Notes: a model not told the origin generated them from the letters alone. Shown: positions 26,554 through 35,742, numbered from the stretch's first letter. The stretch is 64,000 nt of DNA from CALNYX01 sp942490925 (GCA_942490925.1 CALNYX010000017.1:930001-994000), one strand, 5' to 3'. Program-made: numbers and translations.

Positions 26554-28668
26554 GTGAGTAGTTATCTTTATAGCGGACACTATGACCTTGTAACGCCAGA
26601 TGGAGCGATTACAAAGATCCATAGCAAAGCAGCAACAGATCTGGAAGTTGAGATGGAAATCCAAGAGATTTCACCCGCTTTTGAGGGCTTTAAAATCCCC
26701 AAAGAGCTGATCTCCTTTAACTTCAAGAGTACGCTTGCACAAATCGGTCTCAATGGAATCTGCACAGCCTTTGAATTAGACGCCAAACATCAAAAAGCCC
26801 ATTTAAAAGTCACGATCTCAGCGCTCAGTGAACTTGCCAAGGAGATGCTCCCCTATTTAGAGGAGGGGGCACAGGTAGGTAAGCTCTTTGCCGCTGATGA
26901 TAGACGTCTTGTGCGTAATCCCGAATATCTCGATCGGATGTTTGGACGGTCTGATCGTGAAGGGAGACCTCTCCTCTCTCTTGGAGGTTTACACGGCAGT
27001 AAACACCTGACACTTGAGCAAATTGACGGTAGAGTAATCGCATTTTTGGCTCTAAAAGAAGGATGTGTCACATACGATCCAACCATCCACGGTTTTTTTC
27101 CAACACTAGGACGTGCCCTTAAACACGATATGCCTGTTCGCGATTTGCTTCACCTTCACCAGAAATGGCATAAAGAACTTCCGCGTATCGTCTCATCCGA
27201 CTCTATGCTCCTGGTTGCCTCACAACGTCTCCATATCCGCACCGTCTTTGCACGTGTTGTCGACTCCCTTCTGCCAAACGGTGTCACACACACAACAGCC
27301 AACATTTTACAGCCCGACACGCAAGCCTCGGGCGACATCTATGAGCTTTTTGGGCAATCTGAAAAGGAAATTCATGATGTTCCACTCGAATTTTTCACCC
27401 TTGAGCCTCACCGTGAACACGTTTTTTTCTCTGATCGTGACCAACTTCAATCCTGCCTGGAAGATCCCAAAACCATCTTTGAAACCTTTGAAAAAGCGCC
27501 TGAGCCAAAATCAAACCGCACAGCGGTCTTTGTCGTTAAAGGGAGCCAAATGCTCAGCTTGAAACAAGAGGATTGGATTGTACGCGATCCTCCCATGCAA
27601 CTCTTTCCAGGCATTACCCACTCCGAGCGTCAAGCCCTAATGGCTGGACGCTATGTTGAGCAACAACCGAGCTACCCCTTTCTCAAAGCAATTGAGAGCG
27701 GATTGATCACCAGCCAAGGTGTCCTCCTCTCTCGGTTTTTTCCCTCCCCTCTGCTCAAACGCATGCTCCTCTCCTACTACGTCCAATCCCATTTGATGGG
27801 GATCTACTTCCAAATTCCTTCCCGCTCTAACGGTGAATTTTTCTCACAAGAAGATCGCGCCATGCTCATCGATCTTGTGAATTTTGGTACACCCGTCTAT
27901 TGGGCAGATCAACGCAGCAAACAGATCTTGCAATATGTGCAACGACACAACAAAACCTCCGGGATGTTTGTCCCTATTCAGAAGATCCACAACTTCGTAA
28001 AAGCTACGTTTTTTGGTATTTATGGATCAAATCTCATCGCTGGAAACTTTGAGGTTGAACTCTACAAGCTGCTGGAAGGAATCATACAGATGCGCACGCA
28101 GGTCGATCACCCTCTTCTCAATCAAACAACACCATTGGCGCTTGTCACAGGTGGAGGGCCTGGTGCAATGGAGCTTGGGAATCGCGTTGCTAAAGAGCTC
28201 GACATCCTCTCCTGCGCCAACATCGTTGACTTTCAAAGTGGAAGTGATCAAGTCATCAATGAGCAGAAACAAAATCCTTATGTTGAGGCAAAAATGACCT
28301 ACCGCCTCGACCATCTAGTTGAAAGACAAGCCGAATTCTACCTCGACTTTCCCATTTTTCTCACTGGAGGCATTGGGACCGACTTCGAATTTAGCCTCGA
28401 AGAAGTACGCCACAAAGTGGGGGCTCGTCCAGGCAGCCCGATTCTCCTTTTTGGAGAACCTGACTACTGGAAACAAAAAATTACAAGTCGCTTTCAAGCC
28501 AATCTAAAAGCTGGAACCATTGCCGGTTCAGAGTGGGTTAGCAATAGCTTTTTCTGTGTACAGACAGCTGAACAAGCACTCGAAGTCTACTACAACTTTT
28601 TCACTGGCAAACTGCCTATTGGAAAAGGGGGGCCTGTCTATGAAGAGGGCTTTGTGAAATTAAAGTAG
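26554..28668 (+). CDS. Large protein with C-terminal LOG/Rossmann (lysine-decarboxylase-like) domain
   Basis: 704 residues starting at GTG 26554 (an in-frame stop lies two codons upstream; AGAGG abuts the start). The last ~200 residues carry a LOG-like nucleotide-binding fold: LVTGGGPGAMELGNRVA near 530 and FLTGGIGTDFEFSLEEVRHK near 605, the latter matching the PGGxGTxxE motif with Thr-Gly replacing Pro-Gly. LOG enzymes release cytokinin bases by phosphoribohydrolase action, but here the domain is preceded by ~450 residues I do not recognise, so function is open. Large single-copy proteins of this type occur beside MYG1 and HIT genes in Chlamydia as I recall. Confidence 0.65.
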   Translation: MSSYLYSGHYDLVTPDGAITKIHSKAATDLEVEMEIQEISPAFEGFKIPKELISFNFKSTLAQIGLNGICTAFELDAKHQKAHLKVTISALSELAKEMLPYLEEGAQVGKLFAADDRRLVRNPEYLDRMFGRSDREGRPLLSLGGLHGSKHLTLEQIDGRVIAFLALKEGCVTYDPTIHGFFPTLGRALKHDMPVRDLLHLHQKWHKELPRIVSSDSMLLVASQRLHIRTVFARVVDSLLPNGVTHTTANILQPDTQASGDIYELFGQSEKEIHDVPLEFFTLEPHREHVFFSDRDQLQSCLEDPKTIFETFEKAPEPKSNRTAVFVVKGSQMLSLKQEDWIVRDPPMQLFPGITHSERQALMAGRYVEQQPSYPFLKAIESGLITSQGVLLSRFFPSPLLKRMLLSYYVQSHLMGIYFQIPSRSNGEFFSQEDRAMLIDLVNFGTPVYWADQRSKQILQYVQRHNKTSGMFVPIQKIHNFVKATFFGIYGSNLIAGNFEVELYKLLEGIIQMRTQVDHPLLNQTTPLALVTGGGPGAMELGNRVAKELDILSCANIVDFQSGSDQVINEQKQNPYVEAKMTYRLDHLVERQAEFYLDFPIFLTGGIGTDFEFSLEEVRHKVGARPGSPILLFGEPDYWKQKITSRFQANLKAGTIAGSEWVSNSFFCVQTAEQALEVYYNFFTGKLPIGKGGPVYEEGFVKLK

Positions 28669-29309
28669 CCGATCTTAAAGAAGCTTGGAATCTGCGTATC
28701 TAAATAGCCCGGCACAATGTTCTGCCAATAGGGACGTTGATACTGACTATGCTCCTTGAGAAAAAGATCTAGATCTTTAGCTTCTGCACTTTCAATCTCT
28801 GACCACTGCTTTGTCATATTCGTCCACCCTTGAAACGCGAGCTTCACATCAAAAGGAAGTTTTTCGGGATAACCCTCAGGAGCTTCTCTCCAATAGTGAG
28901 GCTCCCACATCGGATTTTGCTCCAAAAATTCTGCAAAAGCCTCTTTAGAAATTTCTTGCGGGGCAAGCGAATGCTGCTTCAAGATCCGATTCCAAACATG
29001 AAAACGAAAGAGCACTTCTGCCGGCGTTGAGACATAAAAATCAGCGAGATCGGGATCGACATGTCTCCCTTGGAAATGAGGAAGAACCTCCTCCGTGGCA
29101 AATTCAGGATTTTGCCAGAGGAAGAGCGAGAATTCACGATTCGTCACTTGGAAGAATCGAGACGGCTGCTCTTTTGGTGGCGAGCGCATCCAAATGCCTA
29201 CACCCCAAAGAACAAGTAAGACAAGCAAAAACAGAATCAAAAAGACCCAAATGGTCTTAGGCTGTTTCGTCTTCTGGATAAAATCTTTTTCGTCTAACTC
29301 AGAATCCAA
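28638..29309 (-). CDS. Single-pass membrane protein, unrecognised
   Basis: 223 residues: a cytoplasmic charged N-terminus, one membrane helix at ~20-41, and an extracytoplasmic Trp/Pro-rich domain with repeated patterns around NPEFATEEVLPHF, NPMWEPHYWREAPEGYP and HSQYQRPYWQNIVPGYL, suggesting two or three degenerate copies of a short unit. It overlaps the upstream DUF1207 gene by 11 bp and the convergent LOG-like gene by 31 bp. No function can be assigned. Confidence 0.7.
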   Translation of the reverse strand: MDSELDEKDFIQKTKQPKTIWVFLILFLLVLLVLWGVGIWMRSPPKEQPSRFFQVTNREFSLFLWQNPEFATEEVLPHFQGRHVDPDLADFYVSTPAEVLFRFHVWNRILKQHSLAPQEISKEAFAEFLEQNPMWEPHYWREAPEGYPEKLPFDVKLAFQGWTNMTKQWSEIESAEAKDLDLFLKEHSQYQRPYWQNIVPGYLDTQIPSFFKIGYFNFTKPSS

Positions 29310-30522
29310 ATTCCAACTTCAGTGCAAAATAGTTTGAACGCAGCTTTACAAACTGCCCCTCTTTACAATACCCATCGTGGTATTCTGCAAACATACGGTA
29401 CTTCCGTCCTACGTATTGTAGCTTACTCCACTCAATTCCCCAAGCATAGGTTTGATCAATGTCAAAATCATGTTCTTCCCAGGAGCGAAAGTGCATCGCA
29501 AAAAACGGTTGAACATAGAGACGATTGAAACGGTCTCGCATGCCAAAAGCCCGAATCTCACTTCCCCATTCAAAATAGAACGGTTGTTCTGGAAACTCAT
29601 GATCACGCGCCACAATATCTCCAATTCCAAAGTAGAGACGGATTGCAGGATTGAGTTGGTAGGAGACAAATAGGTCAACAGCCTCATCACTCAAATTACG
29701 TCGATCAAAGCCAGGATTTGAGATCAAAAATTCATCCCCTAGGTGAGAGGAGAGATGCCAGAGACGAAAGCGGTATGACCACTTGTTCACCGCGTAGGTC
29801 AACATAAAGGCTACAAAGAAGTCCGTATTCACCATACAAGCTTGAGGATTACCGAGATCAAATACAGCAAAAATTCCCGCCTGAATCCCGATATCCATCT
29901 CTCCATGCCAACGCCCAACATCAAGCCATCTAAAGAAGATGAAATCATCACCAAAAATCACTCCGCCAACATATTTGCCAATCACATCATCATTGAAACG
30001 GAGCGATGCGGCATTGGTCACCTGACGTGGGTCAGCAACTAGAGGTTGAAAGAGCACAGTATTCTGTGGAAACCAAATCCCGCTTACCTGACAGCCAGGT
30101 GTTGGCATCCGGCACATTGATTGATAAGCACTAGAACACGCCACTTCCTGGGCACACTTCTCATCCTGCTCCTCTAAAGCGCAGAGAAAATCTTGAGGCG
30201 AACAGCAAACATCTTCAACCAAATGTACACAGGGGATGTCATAGATAAAGCAGACAATGCTATCAGAGAGCAACTCGCTGCGTGGAAGGTTAAACACATA
30301 AACCACTCCATGCATGACAATCACACGTACTTGAAACTCATAGTAGTGCATATCAACAAGTGCCTGAATATAGCCCGTTAGATAGTCATCATCCACCCCA
30401 GCAATATGGGATTGGGGAATATTGTCTGTGCGGGAGCGTTTGATCTTGTTAGGGCAGGCCTCGGCATGCAGATTTTCCACCACAAACAGACAGAGAAAAA
30501 TTAGAAGAAGATATCTACCCAT
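29299..30522 (-). CDS. DUF1207 outer-membrane-like protein
   Basis: 407 residues when started at ATG 30522, which places a clean signal peptide at the N-terminus (cleavage near LHA-E); an upstream in-frame ATG at 30567 adds 15 residues before it, and neither start has a clear ribosome site. The block WFPQNTVLFQPLVADPRQVTNA and alternating strands ending in YFALKLEFGF fit the DUF1207 family of exported barrel-like proteins. The N-terminal ~140 residues are Cys-rich (about ten Cys), suggesting disulfide crosslinks as in chlamydial envelopes. Coupled to the downstream membrane-protein gene. Confidence 0.72.
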   Translation of the reverse strand: MGRYLLLIFLCLFVVENLHAEACPNKIKRSRTDNIPQSHIAGVDDDYLTGYIQALVDMHYYEFQVRVIVMHGVVYVFNLPRSELLSDSIVCFIYDIPCVHLVEDVCCSPQDFLCALEEQDEKCAQEVACSSAYQSMCRMPTPGCQVSGIWFPQNTVLFQPLVADPRQVTNAASLRFNDDVIGKYVGGVIFGDDFIFFRWLDVGRWHGEMDIGIQAGIFAVFDLGNPQACMVNTDFFVAFMLTYAVNKWSYRFRLWHLSSHLGDEFLISNPGFDRRNLSDEAVDLFVSYQLNPAIRLYFGIGDIVARDHEFPEQPFYFEWGSEIRAFGMRDRFNRLYVQPFFAMHFRSWEEHDFDIDQTYAWGIEWSKLQYVGRKYRMFAEYHDGYCKEGQFVKLRSNYFALKLEFGF

Positions 30523-30606
30523 AAAAAATTGTTTTATAACCTGATTCCATGAAATTGGCAATCCCATTGAGAAGAATGGGTAAATTTTGCTATAATTTCT
30601 CGCATT

Positions 30607-31662
30607 ATGTTTAATTTTTCAATGGCAATAGCCATCTTTTCGATGTTTTTTGGAGCGGGCAACGTTGTTTTCCCCCTGCTCCTCGGCGTACAGACAGAGT
30701 CTCAATTTGGCTGGGCCTTTTTCGGCCTCCTCTTCACCGGCATCGGAGGCCCTCTCCTCGGCCTCCTTGGCGGCACCCTCTTCCAAGGAAAATGCCTCCC
30801 TTTCTTCACTCGATTCAGTAAACCTCTTGGCCTAGTCCTCTTAACCACTACTTTCGGGCTCCTTGGCCCCTTTGCCGTGCTACCTCGATGCACAACCGTT
30901 GCCCACGCAGCGCTTCCCTACCTCCCCCTCTGGCTTTTTTCCCTCATTTTCTGTGCTATAGCCCTTCTCTGCTGCTGGAAAAAAAAACTTTTGCTTCCAG
31001 CCCTCGGCTATTTCCTTTCTCCCCTTCTTATTGGTTGCCTTCTGCTTATTATCTACCAAGGCTTTAAAGCTCCAACTCCTGCTTCAAGCACATTAACCAG
31101 TTGGCAAGCCTACCGCCAAGGGCTATCCACTGGCTACGACACCATGGATCTCATTGCCTCCATCTATTTCTCTGCTGGCATTTGGGCAATGGTTGCCATG
31201 CGTAATAGCAAGCACGTCTTCAAAACAACGCTCCGATCAGGCCTCCTTGGCTGCCTACTGCTAGCGCTCATTTACCTTGGACTTTGTCAAGCAGCCGCTC
31301 GTTTTGCTCCTCAGTTGCAAAATGTTCCACCTGAGCAACTGATGATGCATCTAACCTACCTAGCGCTTGGCCCCCACCTTGCAATTATTGCTAACATCGC
31401 TATTGCCCTAGCTTGTTTAACCACAGTGATTAGTTTGACCATGACCCTCAGCGAAATTCTCTCTAAGGAGATTGCGCCATCCCGTCTCTCCTATCGCCAA
31501 GCAGCAACGGCCAACCTAGTGATTACGACTCTCCTTGCGAATGTTGGATTTGCAGCAATCATGCATTTGATCCATCCCCTTGCAACTATCTGTTATCCGG
31601 TGATCATTGCGCTCACCTGCTTTAACATCTTCTATAAGTTGCGACGAGAAACAACCAGTTGA
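30607..31662 (+). CDS. brnQ: Branched-chain amino acid carrier, LIVCS family
   Basis: 351 residues with about ten membrane segments. The N-terminal IAIFSMFFGAGNVVFPLLLG motif is diagnostic for BrnQ, which imports Leu, Ile and Val by Na+ or H+ symport. It is slightly shorter than E. coli BrnQ (439), mainly at the C-terminus. The stop codon overlaps a promoter for the following tRNA. The complementary exporter pair AzlCD lies at 53.7 kb. Confidence 0.88.
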   Translation: MFNFSMAIAIFSMFFGAGNVVFPLLLGVQTESQFGWAFFGLLFTGIGGPLLGLLGGTLFQGKCLPFFTRFSKPLGLVLLTTTFGLLGPFAVLPRCTTVAHAALPYLPLWLFSLIFCAIALLCCWKKKLLLPALGYFLSPLLIGCLLLIIYQGFKAPTPASSTLTSWQAYRQGLSTGYDTMDLIASIYFSAGIWAMVAMRNSKHVFKTTLRSGLLGCLLLALIYLGLCQAAARFAPQLQNVPPEQLMMHLTYLALGPHLAIIANIAIALACLTTVISLTMTLSEILSKEIAPSRLSYRQAATANLVITTLLANVGFAAIMHLIHPLATICYPVIIALTCFNIFYKLRRETTS

Positions 31663-31687
31663 TTTTTCAATTGCACTAGGGTAGATT
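31659..31687 (+). promoter_or_regulatory. Probable sigma-70-type promoter of tRNA-Met
   Basis: TTGATT (31659-31664) and TAGATT (31682-31687) are separated by exactly 17 bp and end 11 bases before the mature tRNA 5' end, a good distance for a short 5' leader. The -35 box overlaps the brnQ stop codon. Prediction only. Confidence 0.5.
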
Positions 31688-31698
31688 ACTATGGCTTT

Positions 31699-31771
31699 GG
31701 GGCAGTAGCTCAGCGGTTAGAGCAGCGGACTCATAACCCGTAGGTCCTGGGTTCAAATCCCGGCTGCCCCA
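31699..31771 (+). tRNA. trnM: tRNA-Met (CAT anticodon, probable elongator)
   Basis: 73-nt cloverleaf: acceptor GGGGCAG/CTGCCCC with discriminator A, D-arm GCTCAGCGGTTAGAGC, anticodon loop CTCATAA, T-arm CTGGGTTCAAATCCCGG. The acceptor starts with a G-C pair and the anticodon stem lacks the initiator GGG/CCC set, so it is not the initiator. A CAT anticodon can also be lysidine-modified tRNA-Ile2; identity elements do not settle that here. CCA is not encoded. It borders the accessory region. Confidence 0.9.
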
Positions 31772-31791
31772 TCTCCTCATTTAGACGTGAG

Positions 31792-31820
31792 TTTTTATAC
31801 TGGTTTTGCCAGCATAAAAA
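31792..31820. repeat. Palindromic element, copy A (after tRNA-Met / after RhuM gene)
   Basis: A near-perfect stem (31792-31804 with 31808-31820, one mismatch) of the form TTTTTATACTGG..CCAGCATAAAAA. It closely resembles the third palindrome at 35175-35201. It sits 20 bp downstream of tRNA-Met and directly after the rhuM stop codon, where it may also act as a bidirectional terminator because of its T- and A-runs. Confidence 0.65.
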
Positions 31821-32831
31821 TTAACAATCTTGGTTTATTTTCTCAATTTCATTAACTGTTTTTAAAAAATACTTTTCAACCAGCGACACATTGTCACTTT
31901 TCAATTGCTCTCGGTATTTTTGGTACTCCTCGCGAGCTTTATCAAGAGCATTCCGATGGCTAATCTTTCCTGTATGCGAGAGAATATCTCTAGTTGTAGC
32001 GACCTGCAAAAAATCATCTAATTTTGTAATCCAGTCTTTCATGTACATGGGGCTTCTATTCAAAGCTTGAAGCTCAGCAAAATCCAAGTACATAGAAACA
32101 AGGCGGTTTAAGATACCCAGTTCTTCGGCATCTAGATAGTTTTTAGCAACCTCAGTATCCGATTTCCTAACGCTTTTTCCAGACCAAGATGTCAACCCCA
32201 TATGTCTTTTATCAGCATTAGCTCTTTTATAAATAATTTCTGCAGCTGTATGGCCATGAGCTGCCCAATGCATCTTGTTTTGCAGGATTCGAAAAAACTC
32301 TTTGGAAACTTCGATATTTGGATCATAGTCTATGCTTGTTGCATAAATATCTAATACCTTACGCCAAAAGACTTTCTCAGATGATCGAACATCTCGAATT
32401 CGAGCAAGAAGCTCATCAAAATAGTTCCCACCACCTAGTCTTTTTAATCGCTCATCATCAAGTACGAATCCTTTGACCAAAAACTCTTTTAGTCTAGCAG
32501 TTGCCCAAATGCGGAATTGGGTACCCCTATGAGATCTAACGCGATACCCTACTGAAATAATGACATCAAGATTGTAGTGAAGTGTTTCATAATTTTTTCC
32601 ATCTGTGGCAGTTGTCCGGAATTTCCGGATAACTGCCTTTTCAAACAACTCTCCTTCCTTAAAAATATTTTGTATATGTTCGGAGATTGTCCTCTTATCT
32701 TTACTAAACAGCTCAGCCATTTGTGCTTGCGTAAGCCAAACCGTTTCATCTAGAAGATGAACTTCTACTTGAGTTTGTCCATCTTCTGTTTGGTATAAAA
32801 TAAGGGAACTGTCAGTAGGAATACTATTCAT
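31821..32831 (-). CDS. rhuM: RhuM-family protein
   Basis: 336 residues. The N-terminal ~110 residues contain the family block EVHLLDETVWLTQAQMAELF and LHYNLDVIISVGYRVRSHRGTQFRIWAT, a DNA-binding-like virulence RhuM domain; the C-terminal half continues at full length. RhuM was named in a Salmonella pathogenicity island; function is unknown and members are typical of mobile or accessory regions. It lies next to a tRNA gene and between related palindromes, consistent with acquired DNA. Confidence 0.88.
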   Translation of the reverse strand: MNSIPTDSSLILYQTEDGQTQVEVHLLDETVWLTQAQMAELFSKDKRTISEHIQNIFKEGELFEKAVIRKFRTTATDGKNYETLHYNLDVIISVGYRVRSHRGTQFRIWATARLKEFLVKGFVLDDERLKRLGGGNYFDELLARIRDVRSSEKVFWRKVLDIYATSIDYDPNIEVSKEFFRILQNKMHWAAHGHTAAEIIYKRANADKRHMGLTSWSGKSVRKSDTEVAKNYLDAEELGILNRLVSMYLDFAELQALNRSPMYMKDWITKLDDFLQVATTRDILSHTGKISHRNALDKAREEYQKYREQLKSDNVSLVEKYFLKTVNEIEKINQDC

Positions 32832-32992
32832 AAATTTCCTTTGATAAAGAGACTGTCAAAATTTTATAGAAATCCTTTTTTTCATTCACGATTTTCTGTA
32901 ATTGAGCTGGATCTTGCAAGGCGTGTCATCAATTTAGTTGAGAGAAAAAAGGAAGTGCGTTGTATGCTCCCATCCTTTCCAAAGGAGTTAGC

Positions 32993-34765
32993 GTGGTCTC
33001 ATATAAAGAGCTGATTGGCTTTGTATGGCAGTTCATCCGCCAGCAAAAATGGGTCTTTCTTCTGATCCTCATTCTAGACGCACTTGCCTGGCCTTTGGAT
33101 GTTCTGCTCTGGCCCTATATCTTGAAAGTCGTTGTTGGGATTTTCTCTCAGTACGAGGGAAATCGACTAGCCGCATGGACAGCCTTAAAAGCTCCAATTA
33201 TTGGAGGCATATGCTTAGTCCTCTCCGTTGAAATCGCCTCACGGGTAATGGGATTTTCACTGGCAAAAGTTATCCCAAGGCTACAGGCTGCAATTCGTAT
33301 GAGGATGTTCCAGCACATCCAACACCACTCCCCTCATTATTTCAATGAACGTTTTTCCGGTAGCCTGGCAAATAAGATGACCGACATGACAACCCATGTC
33401 GAAGTGATCCTCCAGCAACTCCTTTTTCCCATTATTCCAGCGCTCATGGCTTCTATTTTGGGCGCTATTTTTCTTTGGTTCGTCAATCCCATCTTCTCTG
33501 CAATCCTACTCGTGTGGATTGCCATCCATATCAGCATCTGCTTCAAGTTTGCCAAATCTTGTGACCGTTACGAACACCGTCACAGTGAGGTGCGTAGTCA
33601 TTTACTTGGAAAAATTGTCGATAGCTTCACAAATAACTTCGCTGTCAACCTCTTCTATCGCTTTAGGCACGAGAAAAAAATGCTCGCGCCGATCCAACAG
33701 GAAGAAATCGAGACGAGCGTCAAAGCTAAAAGCTACGTCGAAAAAATGCGCATTGTCACCTCTCTATTTTATATTTCTGGAGGTATTGTAGGCATACTCG
33801 GCTCCATCCTTTACATGTGGACCCACTCTCAAATTACAACAGGGCAAGCCGTTCAAGTGTTCACAACAACTTGGAGTATTGGTGGAATCATGTGGCTTGT
33901 TGGGAGCGCTCTGCCTATTCTCTTCCAATCTTTTGGAATCGCCAAGCAGGCCTACAGCGTCATGCAAGACCCCCAAGATTTGGGAGATCAAAAAGATGCA
34001 ACACCACTGAAAATCTCTACCGGTGAAATCGTCTTTGATAATGTCTCCTTCCACTATGGAGAAAAAAATCTCTTTGTAAATAAGCACGCACATATCCAAG
34101 GGGGAGAAAAAGTTGGGCTTGTCGGTTTTACAGGAGCTGGAAAATCGACATTCATCAACTTGATCATGCGTTTTTTTGCTGTTCGCGATGGAAAAATCCT
34201 GATCGATGGACAAGATATTGCACAGATTTCTCTAAAATCTTTACGTCGCCAAATAGCCTTAATTCCTCAAGATCCCGTTTTATTTCATAGGACCCTGCGC
34301 GAAAACATCTGCTACAGCAAACCTGAGGCGACTGAACAAGAGATCTTGAATGCCTCCAAACTTGCACACTGTGACACATTTATTCAAAACTGTCCGAATG
34401 GATATGAAGCCAGGGTGGGAGAGAGAGGGACAAAGCTCTCGGGAGGAGAGAAGCAACGCATTGCCATCGCACGAGCAATATTGGCAGATGCACCGATCCT
34501 CATCTTAGATGAGGCAACCTCAGCTTTAGATTCAGTGACAGAGAAATACGTTCAAGAGAGCTTGACAACCTTGATGAAAAATCGGACAACGATCGTGATT
34601 GCGCACAGACTCTCTACACTCTCCCAGATGGATCGTATCTTAGTCTTTGACCAGGGAAAAATCACTGAAGATGGGACTCACAGCGCATTGCTAGCTAAAG
34701 ATGGGTTATATGCCCATATGTGGAAGATGCAAGTCGGTGGCTTTTTACCAGACGCACCGGTTTGA
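32993..34765 (+). CDS. ABC exporter, fused permease and ATPase (MsbA/MDR type)
   Basis: 590 residues from GTG 32993, which has an AAAGGAG ribosome site at 32981-32987; a TTG at 32960 lies upstream without one. Residues ~20-320 form a six-helix exporter membrane domain; the ATPase follows with Walker A GFTGAGKST, Q-loop IPQDPVLF, signature LSGGEKQRIAIARA, Walker B PILILDEATSALD and switch IAHRLST. It exports lipids, drugs or peptides from the cytoplasm; substrate unknown. It diverges from rhuM. Confidence 0.9.
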   Translation: MVSYKELIGFVWQFIRQQKWVFLLILILDALAWPLDVLLWPYILKVVVGIFSQYEGNRLAAWTALKAPIIGGICLVLSVEIASRVMGFSLAKVIPRLQAAIRMRMFQHIQHHSPHYFNERFSGSLANKMTDMTTHVEVILQQLLFPIIPALMASILGAIFLWFVNPIFSAILLVWIAIHISICFKFAKSCDRYEHRHSEVRSHLLGKIVDSFTNNFAVNLFYRFRHEKKMLAPIQQEEIETSVKAKSYVEKMRIVTSLFYISGGIVGILGSILYMWTHSQITTGQAVQVFTTTWSIGGIMWLVGSALPILFQSFGIAKQAYSVMQDPQDLGDQKDATPLKISTGEIVFDNVSFHYGEKNLFVNKHAHIQGGEKVGLVGFTGAGKSTFINLIMRFFAVRDGKILIDGQDIAQISLKSLRRQIALIPQDPVLFHRTLRENICYSKPEATEQEILNASKLAHCDTFIQNCPNGYEARVGERGTKLSGGEKQRIAIARAILADAPILILDEATSALDSVTEKYVQESLTTLMKNRTTIVIAHRLSTLSQMDRILVFDQGKITEDGTHSALLAKDGLYAHMWKMQVGGFLPDAPV

Positions 34766-34784
34766 CGGATTAGTCAGATGCTTT

Positions 34785-35024
34785 TTAAACATTTGTCAAA
34801 GTGAAGAATATATTTGCTCCAAGCCATTCATTCAGGACTTCAATCACGTCTTCTATAGAGTCAGGCAATTTGAAAGAGTCTTTTTTCGATTTGATTTTTT
34901 TGCGGTAAGAACTCCAATTCTTTTCAAGCATTTCAAAAGCATCCTTATCGAAAGTAATCGGCAACTTATCAAGAGGAGTTTTTCTATGCTGAAAAACGAG
35001 CTGAACGGCATTTGCAGATTTCAT
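34785..35024 (-). CDS. Small hypothetical protein
   Basis: 79 residues, Lys-rich and predicted helical, with a C-terminal LPDSIEDVIEVLNEWLGANIFF stretch. No ribosome site or recognised domain. A 114-residue reading frame on the other strand overlaps it; this minus-strand frame has the more natural composition. It fills an otherwise gene-free 410-bp stretch between the ABC exporter and the palindromes. Reality is uncertain. Confidence 0.35.
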   Translation of the reverse strand: MKSANAVQLVFQHRKTPLDKLPITFDKDAFEMLEKNWSSYRKKIKSKKDSFKLPDSIEDVIEVLNEWLGANIFFTLTNV

Positions 35025-35101
35025 AGTGTAAACGCCGAAATGTAGGAGGTTAGGTCGGCTGTGTTTCCAAAGTCTGAGAGCAGGAAGTAAAAATCCCCTT
35101 T

Positions 35102-35201
35102 AGAAGCAGCGGCTACGCCGCTGCTTCTTTCTGGTAGCAAGCTGAGGCTATCGCCTCAGCTTGCTTGACGGGAGTTTTATGCAGGCTTTGCCTGCATAAA
35201 A
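35102..35201. repeat. Cluster of three palindromic elements with a shared core
   Basis: Three successive perfect 12-bp inverted repeats: 35102-35113/35117-35128 (loop TAC), 35137-35148/35153-35164 (loop TATC), and 35175-35186/35190-35201 (loop TTT). All share a GGC-T..-GCC centre while the outer arms differ completely, each arm pair remaining complementary. The third also resembles the element at 31792-31820. They look like REP-type or similar selfish hairpins; the third forms the end of the GNAT reading frame. Confidence 0.8.
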
Positions 35202-35686
35202 ACTCGCGGAACTATTACCTCTTTTGTAAAGCCAAGTTTTTGAGGAATTTTTAAACTCCTCTGATTGTGAACTGCACACCGAATTTCAATGCGGTGCATT
35301 TTCAACTTGGCAAAAGCAAACTGCATTAAGGTTTCAACACTTCTGGTCATAATCCCCTTTCCCTGACTCTTCTCAGATAACCAATATCCAATACTCACAT
35401 TATGATTGAGATGGTCTATCGCATAGAGGGAAATAAGACCTACTAACTTTTCGGAATCATAGACCCCCAAAGTGTACCCCTCTTGTCGTTTTTGCTTATC
35501 AATCTCACCTTTGATAAAGACGAGAAAGTCCTCCTCAGAAGTATTAAGATCAAGCCAGCCTAAAAACTCGCGCAGGTAAGAGCGATTCGATTCAACCAAA
35601 TCAAATAGATTACTAGCTTCCGATTCAGTCAAAGACCTCAATGCAGTTTTTTGATCTACAGATAGATATAGGTTAGTTGTATCCAT
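35177..35686 (-). pseudogene. GNAT acetyltransferase (RimJ/RimL type), C-terminus replaced by a palindrome
   Basis: 169 residues. The RimL-type GNAT fold is recognisable: YTLGVYDSEKLVGLISLYAI, NVSIGYWLSEKSQGKGIMTRSVETLM (acetyl-CoA site QGKGIM) and the NQRSLKIPQKLGF motif. In this family some 20-30 residues normally follow the KLGF motif; here the frame runs 13 residues more and its last seven (FMQAKPA) are encoded by the third palindromic element. The protein is therefore probably truncated at the last strand, though it may still fold. It is divergent from the SRPBCC gene. Confidence 0.6.
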
Positions 35687-35742
35687 AACTTTTTCTGAGA
35701 ATAGGTGAAAAATCTTTTTTTAGCGAGAAAGCCTTGCGCTAA

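Noticed and set aside
31699..31771. tRNA-Met as an attachment site with a duplicated 3' end
   Set aside because: I searched the following 5 kb by eye for a copy of the tRNA 3' end and saw none; no integrase gene is present.
34701..35045. Plus-strand 114-residue frame after the ABC exporter
   Set aside because: Phe/Arg/Cys-rich composition atypical of proteins and antisense to a more natural minus-strand frame.
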